Source: an uncultured Clostridium sp. (GTDB lineage Bacteria; Bacillota; Clostridia; TANB77; CAG-508). Taken from it: 8,641 nucleotides of DNA. Position numbers and translations under genes: made by a program. Below are positions 1-7,000 of the stretch, in pieces. How positions within the stretch are numbered: position 1 is the stretch's first letter; each line of letters starts with the position of its first letter. The notes under the pieces are model-generated. The model had not been told where the DNA came from. It was given only the letters and a program-made list of their open reading frames with translations, and did not search any database. Location: the NCBI GenBank assembly GCA_900553015.1, contig USBY01000037.1:1-8641 (forward strand), in the 5' to 3' direction.

Positions 1-718
1 TTAATAACTCCTCATATGTATAGTTGTTTTCCACCATTTGCACATTAGAATTACTATCTACATCATTTATTTGATTAAATACTAATACATTATTATTTAC
101 TGTATAATATCTAATTGAATTTTCTGTAAATGCCATTATGCTATTTACTGGTATTATATACTCATTAGCTATTGTATTAATCTTAATTTCGTATAAATTA
201 ATATATATTTCATCAGTTGTTTTTACAAAGATATATTCTTTTGCATCCGCTCTTTCTAAATTATTTCCATCATACACTTTTCCTTCACTTATACTTAAGT
301 TTGGATATCCTGTTACTTGTTCAAAATCTTTACTTATTAATGTACTGTTTTCTGCTAAGTTATATATTGCACTATTATTATTTATATATATTGGATAATT
401 TAAATTTATCTCTGTTTTTTCTTTACTTCCTACAAAGTAATCATTTAATTTCTTAAATATTGTTCCTTGTTCTTCTATTTTTGTTAATTCTAAATTCTTA
501 TTTTTATTAGAATCTTCAGATGACCCCAATAAGTTTTCTGTTATCTCTTTTCCACTTATTGCGTATCCATCATATTTAAAATTCATTATTGGACTATATT
601 TTAAAAAGATAAAAAATATAATTCCGATTATTAAAAGCACCACTAATAGACCTATGGCGAAGTACATAGGTTTACTAATGGTCATATTTTCTTTTTTTCT
701 AAAGACAAATTTGGCCAT
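1..718 (-). CDS. Single-pass membrane protein with extracellular beta-rich domain, unknown function, 3' end beyond the window
   Basis: ATG at 718-716 opens a frame with no stop down to the left edge, giving 239 complete codons. An in-frame TAG at 793-791 and an AGGAGG seven bases before the ATG fix the start; the Met at codon 12 lacks such a site. The protein begins MAKFVFRKKENM, a basic cytoplasmic end. A strongly hydrophobic helix follows at residues 19-39 (YFAIGLLVVLLIIGIIFFIF within it), giving N-in, C-out topology without a clear cleavage site. The outside part has a polar Asn/Lys/Glu stretch at about 61-104. A likely beta-rich domain follows from about 105 (NLNYPIYINNNSAIYNL, ISEGKVYDG, EYIFVKTTDEIYINLYEIK, ENSIRYYTVNNNVLVF) and is still running near the edge. 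I do not recognise the family. The gene lies 361 bases downstream of the giant surface protein on the same strand, with its own promoter. A run of seven A at codons 7-9 (692-698) could slip. Confidence 0.9.
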   Translation of the reverse strand, partial: MAKFVFRKKENMTISKPMYFAIGLLVVLLIIGIIFFIFLKYSPIMNFKYDGYAISGKEITENLLGSSEDSNKNKNLELTKIEEQGTIFKKLNDYFVGSKEKTEINLNYPIYINNNSAIYNLAENSTLISKDFEQVTGYPNLSISEGKVYDGNNLERADAKEYIFVKTTDEIYINLYEIKINTIANEYIIPVNSIMAFTENSIRYYTVNNNVLVFNQINDVDSNSNVQMVENNYTYEELL

Positions 719-725
719 TTCTTTT

Positions 726-731
726 CCTCCT
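726..731 (-). promoter_or_regulatory. Ribosome binding site of the membrane-protein gene
   Basis: AGGAGG on the minus strand, seven bases before the ATG at 718. The spacing is ideal and decides the start codon. Confidence 0.88.
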
Positions 732-742
732 GCTATTTGTTT

Positions 743-801
743 TTTAACAATAACAGATAGAGCAGTAGTGTGTGTGAATACCGCTCTGTACTATTATTAA
801 A
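743..801 (-). promoter_or_regulatory. Candidate leader stem-loop before the ribosome binding site
   Basis: On the minus strand, 801-789 can pair with 755-743 over 13 bp, including three G-U pairs. After a small 1x3 internal loop, AGAGC (787-783) pairs with GCTCT (763-759). The 19-base loop holds a CACACACAC tract, and a second CA tract (822-806) lies just upstream. The ribosome binding site starts about 11 bases after the stem and stays free. It matches no riboswitch I know. The pairing is weak and AT-rich, so it may be chance. Confidence 0.35.
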
Positions 802-811
802 TTAAGTGTGT
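796..811 (+). repeat. Inverted repeat, left copy (16 bp perfect)
   Basis: ATTAAATTAAGTGTGT on the plus strand is the exact reverse complement of 997-1012. It lies in the 5' leader of the membrane-protein gene, between its promoter and its start codon. Two further bases match outside the core after one mismatch. Confidence 0.85.
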
Positions 812-848
812 GTTGTGTGTGTAGTTCTTTTTCGAACCTTTTATCATA

Positions 849-877
849 ATATTAAAATTTATAGTTTCTTTTGTAAA
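849..877 (-). promoter_or_regulatory. Sigma-A-type promoter for the membrane-protein gene
   Basis: On the minus strand, TTTACA (877-872) and TAATAT (854-849) are separated by exactly 17 bases, close to the TTGACA/TATAAT consensus. Transcription would start near 842, giving a leader of about 124 bases before the ATG at 718. No comparable plus-strand promoter was seen in this gap. Confidence 0.65.
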
Positions 878-956
878 TAGTGCACTTTTTGTAAAATTCT
901 GCATTTACTTACGGTTATTAGTTTTATCTTATTTCTTTACATTTTTATAACATTTT

Positions 957-994
957 AAAAGACATTAAGTATTTTTTTATACTTAATGTCTTTT
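957..994 (-). terminator. Long perfect hairpin, probable intrinsic terminator of the giant gene
   Basis: A 16-bp perfect stem (957-972 with 979-994) closes a six-base loop of T on the plus strand. On the minus strand it lies 85 bases after the TAA of the giant gene. The U-tract there is only four T and is part of the stem, while the plus-strand reading ends in six T (991-996), so it would terminate better in the plus direction and may be bidirectional. It lies upstream of the promoter of the next gene. Confidence 0.65.
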
Positions 995-996
995 TT

Positions 997-1012
997 ACAC
1001 ACTTAATTTAAT
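997..1012 (-). repeat. Inverted repeat, right copy (16 bp perfect)
   Basis: ACACACTTAATTTAAT on the plus strand, the inverse of 796-811. It lies between the terminator hairpin and the stop codon of the giant gene. The two copies enclose 185 bases that include the hairpin and the promoter. Confidence 0.85.
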
Positions 1013-1079
1013 TATTTTATAAATTTGTCTTTACAATAATTCATACTTATTTTATCGGATTCTCACACAATTATCCTTT

Positions 1080-4000
1080 TTAAGTATTTTTCTTTTTAAG
1101 GTTTTTCCTTAGCGCAAATAATACTATTCCAACTCCTACTATGCTTATTGCAATCCATACTATTCCTGTTTTACTATTTTTAGTTTCTTCTTTGCTTGCG
1201 TAATATTCGCTTAGATTATTTGCTTCTATTTTTTCGTTTTCACTTACCACCTCCTCTTTCGTTGTATCTAACAACTCTTCTTCATCATAAATTTCGTATT
1301 CACCTGTTTCTTGGTTATACATACTTATATATTTCGTCTCTTTTAAAGAGTTATTAGTTACATTATTTTCGGTGGTTGTAATGTCATTTTCACTTTGTTT
1401 TTCTATTGCCTCTTCTACTGGAATTTCCTCTAGTTTTGTTTGTAATTCTTTACTTTCTTCATATTTACTAGTTATTTCACTTTCTAAATCTTCATTTGAG
1501 GAATCCCCTATTTTTAATATTTTTCCTTTTAAATAATCCAGTACACTTATATATTCAGAAGATTGTGCTTTATCCGAAGATATTACTTGGCCTGTTTGAT
1601 AATTAAATTTTACTTTATCTCCATTTTCGTATATTACTTCAACCTCATGAGAATCGTCATTTAGATTGTTTCCTATACTTTCTATACCTTCATTTACGAA
1701 ATTCTCTGGATATGTTATTGATTCTTTTAAGTTATATAATTTTCCATCTGAACCTAAAACTGTTTCATAGTCTTTTCCATTATAACTGTCCAAAATTATG
1801 TTGTTTGATACTGGAGCTATTGTTTCTCCATTAGAATTTATAAAACTTTCTGGAAGTGCATATAACTTATTGTCTTTAACATATAATTTAGAACTTCTTG
1901 TAGCTTTAGTTCCATCTTCCGCTGTTATTAACGAATATGTACTATATGTTTGGATTGTTTTGTTGTTATAATTAAATGTGTTTTCCAAAGTTTCTAAACT
2001 TTGTACTGTAGCATTCTTACTTGATACATAATCTTCATCATTTGGTAAATCTACACCAGTTTGACCTGTTATATTTTTTATCAATGGATATTTATTGTTT
2101 TTTAGTGAAGTATAAGTAAAATTACTTCCCCAACCAAGTTTATTTTTATATGTACTTTCTAATTTTAATTCATCAGATGTTAAATATCCAAATGTATTTA
2201 GTGAATCTGCATTTTCACTGATATATTTACCATTTATTGAACTGTATTTATATGTATATGTATTTAGTATCTTTGAATTTTCTATTTTATATCCACCTAT
2301 TCCTATAGATACTGTATCTTCATCTTCACTTTCTAATTTTACATGAACATAATTATTATAATAGTACTTTGTAGTTGCGTTGGTAAACAATTCTGCTTCT
2401 ACGTTTCCTATTAATCCTCCTACATTGGTTTTAGAAGTTATTTTAGAATCTGCCACATTAATATTATAAAATTTTATTAATCTTATAGCTGCTGTCATAT
2501 CTTTGTTTTTCATATACCCAAAAACTCCTCCAGCAGTACTATTAGTAGCAGTTATGTTTGCATTTATTAAAATTGAATTTATATTTTGTATCTCTGTTAC
2601 TTGTCCACTAATTCCTCCTACGTAACTGTATCCTTCTATTGTTGTTCCTTTTACATAACTATTGTTTAAACCATCTCCACTTGAACCTATCAGTCCTGCA
2701 AATCCTCCTACGTAGTTTCCTTGTGAACTAATATCACAGTCTTCGACAGCAGCATACGAATAAGTAAAGTCTGGCATATACCCTGTAATTCCTCCCACAT
2801 ACTTACTGTTAACAGTTTCTCCTACAATCTTTGTATTTTTTACTTTTAGATATGACGTAGATTGATTTGCTTGTCCAAATATTCCGCCAATATATGTACT
2901 TGTGCCATATATTTCGCTATCACTTACTGTACTATTTTGAATATCGGCATCCGTAATATGAACTTTGTTTCCAATTAAACCTCCTACATATGTGCTTCCT
3001 CTTACTGTTGTTCCTTGCAATTCACTATACGTTAACTTGCAGTTTGAATAACCAATTAAACCACCTATATTGCTTATTCCATTTATATTAGAGTTTGTAA
3101 CATCTATCTTTGTATTTGTTAAAACTATACTTTGAGTAGCATACCCTATAATTCCACCCGCATAATTTCCTACAGCTTCTATTTTTATATTATCTCCAAC
3201 TATATTAGCAAAAGAATTATCTAATTGCCTTCCTACTAGGCCTCCTATATATGTATTTGCATTTATAGTTATATTATTTAAATTGATTTCAGAAAAGCTT
3301 CCCGTTGAATAACCTATACAACCTACATAATTAGATTTTGGAGCATTTATTGTTACGCCATTAAAGTTTACATCACTTATTTCTCCAGTAGAATTTGCTA
3401 TTACTCCTATATAATTATTAGATAGTGCATTTATTTCTATGTTTTCAAAATTCACCCCAGATAACGTAGTTGTTATTTCTTTAATTAAACTTCCATAATC
3501 TTCATTAGTTGATATATCAATGTTCTTTATGGTATATCCATTAGATTCGAATCTTGCCATTGTTAGCTCTTTGTTTATATCTGTTCTTCCAGAGAAATCT
3601 ATATCATTTGCTAACCTATAATTTTGATATGTTCCCTTTTCTATAGATTGCCAATCCGAATAATTATATAAATCTTTATAAAATCTTACATTAATTTTAG
3701 CATTTACATCTTTTGTAACTTCACTTTGATTTTCCTCATATTTAATTTCAGAAATTCGGTAACTATCATAATATCTTGTGGGAACTCCATTTAATTCTAT
3801 ATAAGTAATTCCTTGTCTAGTCGTATTTCTTTCTATAGTTATATTCATATCTTCTATTTTAATTCCCGTAATTGGAACTTCTTGAGGATTATTTATCTCT
3901 ATTAATGCATTTACTGTGTCAGTAGATAGTTTATCGAAAGTTACATTAGCTATTTCTAAATTCAAGTCATTATCTATATTTACATCTTCTTGATTTGGTA

Positions 4001-7000
4001 ATAATTTCTCACCTGTTGTATCATATAACTTTGGTAAAAATCCTTGTGATGCTTGGCTATAATCATATGCAACTCCCAAACCTATGATATTGGTATAAGT
4101 ATCTTGTATGCATAATTCATTATAACTTAATAATTTTGCTCCCAATTCATCACTTACAATATATCCGTTTATTCTTTGTCCTTGGTATGCATAGTTATTC
4201 TCTTCTTCTAATGAGTTTCCTACAGCTCTCGAAATATCTTCTGATTCTTTACTTGAATAGATATTTCCTACACTAAAATTATGGCTTACATTATTTAAAG
4301 CTGTTCCTGCGTCATTACCTAGAATTCCTCCTATTTGGTCATCTTCACTTCTTATTTCTATATTTGTATAACAATTAGATATTTCAGCACTAGTTGTAGT
4401 TGAACTATATCCAACTAAACCACCTAAGCCTTTTTTCTCACTACTTATTTGACCTTCTGAAACATAACAATTTTCTACTTTTCCTAAAGAAATTTGTCCA
4501 ATTAATCCGCCTACGTATTGATTAACAGCCTTCTTGGATTTTATATTAATGTTATTAACATAACAATTTTCTACACTTATTCCTCCAAAACTTCCAATTA
4601 ATCCACCTATTTTAGCAGTCTGTACGGTCTCTTCTGAAAATGTCTCTATACTTACATTAGTTGCTGAACAATTCTTTATTACTGTTCCAGCATTGGCATT
4701 TCCAATTAAAGCTCCTGCATTATTTGAAACATTGGAATTTATTGTTATTTTAACATCCTTTATATGTATATTATCAATTACTGCATTAGTAGCATTATAT
4801 ATTAATCCATACACAGAGGCAGTTTTTGGTTTATCCTGCTTAAAATTTTGAATATTTATGTTTTCAATGGTTCCTTTTAAATCATTAAATAAAAAATCTG
4901 ATGTTAAAATTATATTTTTTATCGTATGATTATTTCCGTTTACTTTTCCTGTATATGTTTTAGAAATTTTTATGTTATTTCCTTCATTTGCAAAATCCAA
5001 ATCAGTCATTAACATATAATTTTCTGTTGGTGAATTGTTAATATTTTTCCAATCATCAATTGAATTTATTTCCCTATACAAATCTACTTCGATTGTTCTT
5101 TCTCCATCTTCAAAATTTCTTGTATATGGTGCATTAAAAGCTCCTTTTGTAGTTATGCTCTGCACGCTATAACTTGATACATACATTACTGGATCATGTA
5201 ATTCTACTACTACCTCACTTTTTCCCTCTGCATAATCTTGTGATAATATATCTACATTTATATTTTTTACTTGTATCTGTGTTATTTGTTCAGCAGATGG
5301 ATTATTTACTATTAATTTTACTTTTACTTTATTTGTTCCTTGCTCTAAAACCTCTATAGATAATATATCTGCTAAATCTTTGTCTTCAACTTCTGGTAAT
5401 TCTATATATTCCTGTTGTGGCATACATTCTGGTAAGTTTAACCATGGATAATATCCTTTTCCAACCAATTCATCTACATTAAATGCTCCATCTCCATTTA
5501 TTAATTGATTTTGAAAATTCGTGTCCCACAATGCTAATTTAGTAGTCTTTGTATTGTATGTATTTTTAAATATCTCATCTGTAAAGTAATAATTGTTTTG
5601 TATATTTGTACTATTCACACTATATATATTAGGTCCATAATTTACATTATACCCTTTTCCTATCCCAACTGAATATACATTGCTTACATTCGCACTGCCT
5701 GAATTGCTAACAACAAAATTAGATACGTTTTCTTGTGTAGTCGTATTTACATCTACTGATACTAATGAATAAACATTTCTAATTGTTGCATTTCTATCAT
5801 TGTATATGGTTAAAGTTGCACCATTCCTATTTTGTCCACTAGGTCTCTCCATTATTCCCTGCATATTTTTCCCGTAAACATAACCATTTTTGATAGTTCC
5901 ATAATTGTATTCAACAGCAGATGCTCCCCAAGCAAAGTATATACTTTCTTTAAAATTGATTATAAAATTATTAATAACTCCATAATTATACCTTCCAATA
6001 ATTTTTATATCTCCATTGCTTAATTGGTTGCACTCTATTACATTAACTTGTATGTTTTTGATAACTCCATAATTGAATTCAAAAATTCCTCTCATATATC
6101 TTTTTTCAACTGTATTATTAAACGATAAATCTAACACTAAATTTTCGATTACACCATTTTCTCCTATATAGCTAAATAATCCACTTGTCGTGCTTACAAA
6201 ATCTTTTTTTACAGTTTTTCCATTAAAGTTAAGAGTTCCTTCAAATCGCATATTAGTATTACCAAACATATATTGATTTCCGCTTGCTCCAGTTAAGTCT
6301 ATATCTCCTAATACTATATAATTTCCTCTCTGCTGTATTTCTAGAAAATCTTCTTTATTATATATTCCCTTTATCTCTTCCGTATCTTGTGTATTATATT
6401 CTATTTCTGAAAGTACATATTCTCTGTCTTTTATTTTAATTACTAATTCTACTTTATATTGTTTTCCTGTTTGTGTTTCATATGTTTTTATTCCATTTGT
6501 TATTACATTTTCTTCTGGTATTTCTTCGTATCTATCTGTTTTTATTAAATTGCTATCTTCATAAACTTTTATATAGTAATCATTTGTTGTGATTTCATCT
6601 CTTCTATCTTCTAAATTTATGCTGTAATTACTTGCAAGCGTATATTTAAATTCTTCGTAACTTGTTTTTCTATTTCCAAGTTCTACTTGAAGTTCTTTTA
6701 TTTCTATTCCGTTTCCACCATTTATATAAAATCCTAAATATCCTGTACTATCAACTGTTAATGTGTATTGAAAATCTTTCCAATCTGTTGTTAGCCCTTG
6801 TATTTGAGTTCTATTTGTATCTGTTTTACTATTTTGTATATATGCAGTTTGTGAACCACTTACTGCTTTTGCTTTAAAACTCATTGTTATTTCTTGACCT
6901 GCATATTCTCTTAAATCATATACTGCTCTTCTATTGTTCGAATGTCCTCCTAGTGTTAGAATCTTTGTTTCTTGATTATATTCTTTTCCATAATACTCAC

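Larger units (their letters stand above)
719..1079. other. Intergenic region between the two genes
   Basis: This 361-base gap has no coding frame of note. From the giant gene's stop downward it holds an AT-rich 3' tail (1013-1079), the right inverted repeat, the perfect hairpin, an unexplained AT-rich stretch (897-956), the promoter with direct repeats over its -35, the left inverted repeat with CA tracts, the leader stem-loop and the ribosome binding site. Confidence 0.8.

Noticed and set aside
138..456. Two overlapping plus-strand frames (138-398 and 217-456)
   Set aside because: Both are antisense to the membrane-protein gene, whose start, ribosome binding site and signal-anchor helix are convincing. 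They are shadows.
957..994. Hairpin as the terminator of a plus-strand gene
   Set aside because: Its six-T side faces the plus direction, but no plus-strand gene lies upstream of it. The more likely roles are termination of the giant minus-strand gene or a part in the candidate invertible segment.
1620..1680. Possible zinc protease motif near the His-Glu in DSHEVEV
   Set aside because: The sequence lacks the second His of HExxH, and no other protease motif was found, so kinship to GLUG-containing IgA1 proteases is not supported for the visible part.
2076..5069. Possible CRISPR or DNA satellite, suggested by the roughly 90-base periodicity
   Set aside because: The periodicity comes from the 30-residue GLUG protein repeat. 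The DNA copies are diverged, the frame is open throughout, and there is no alternation of constant repeats with unique spacers.
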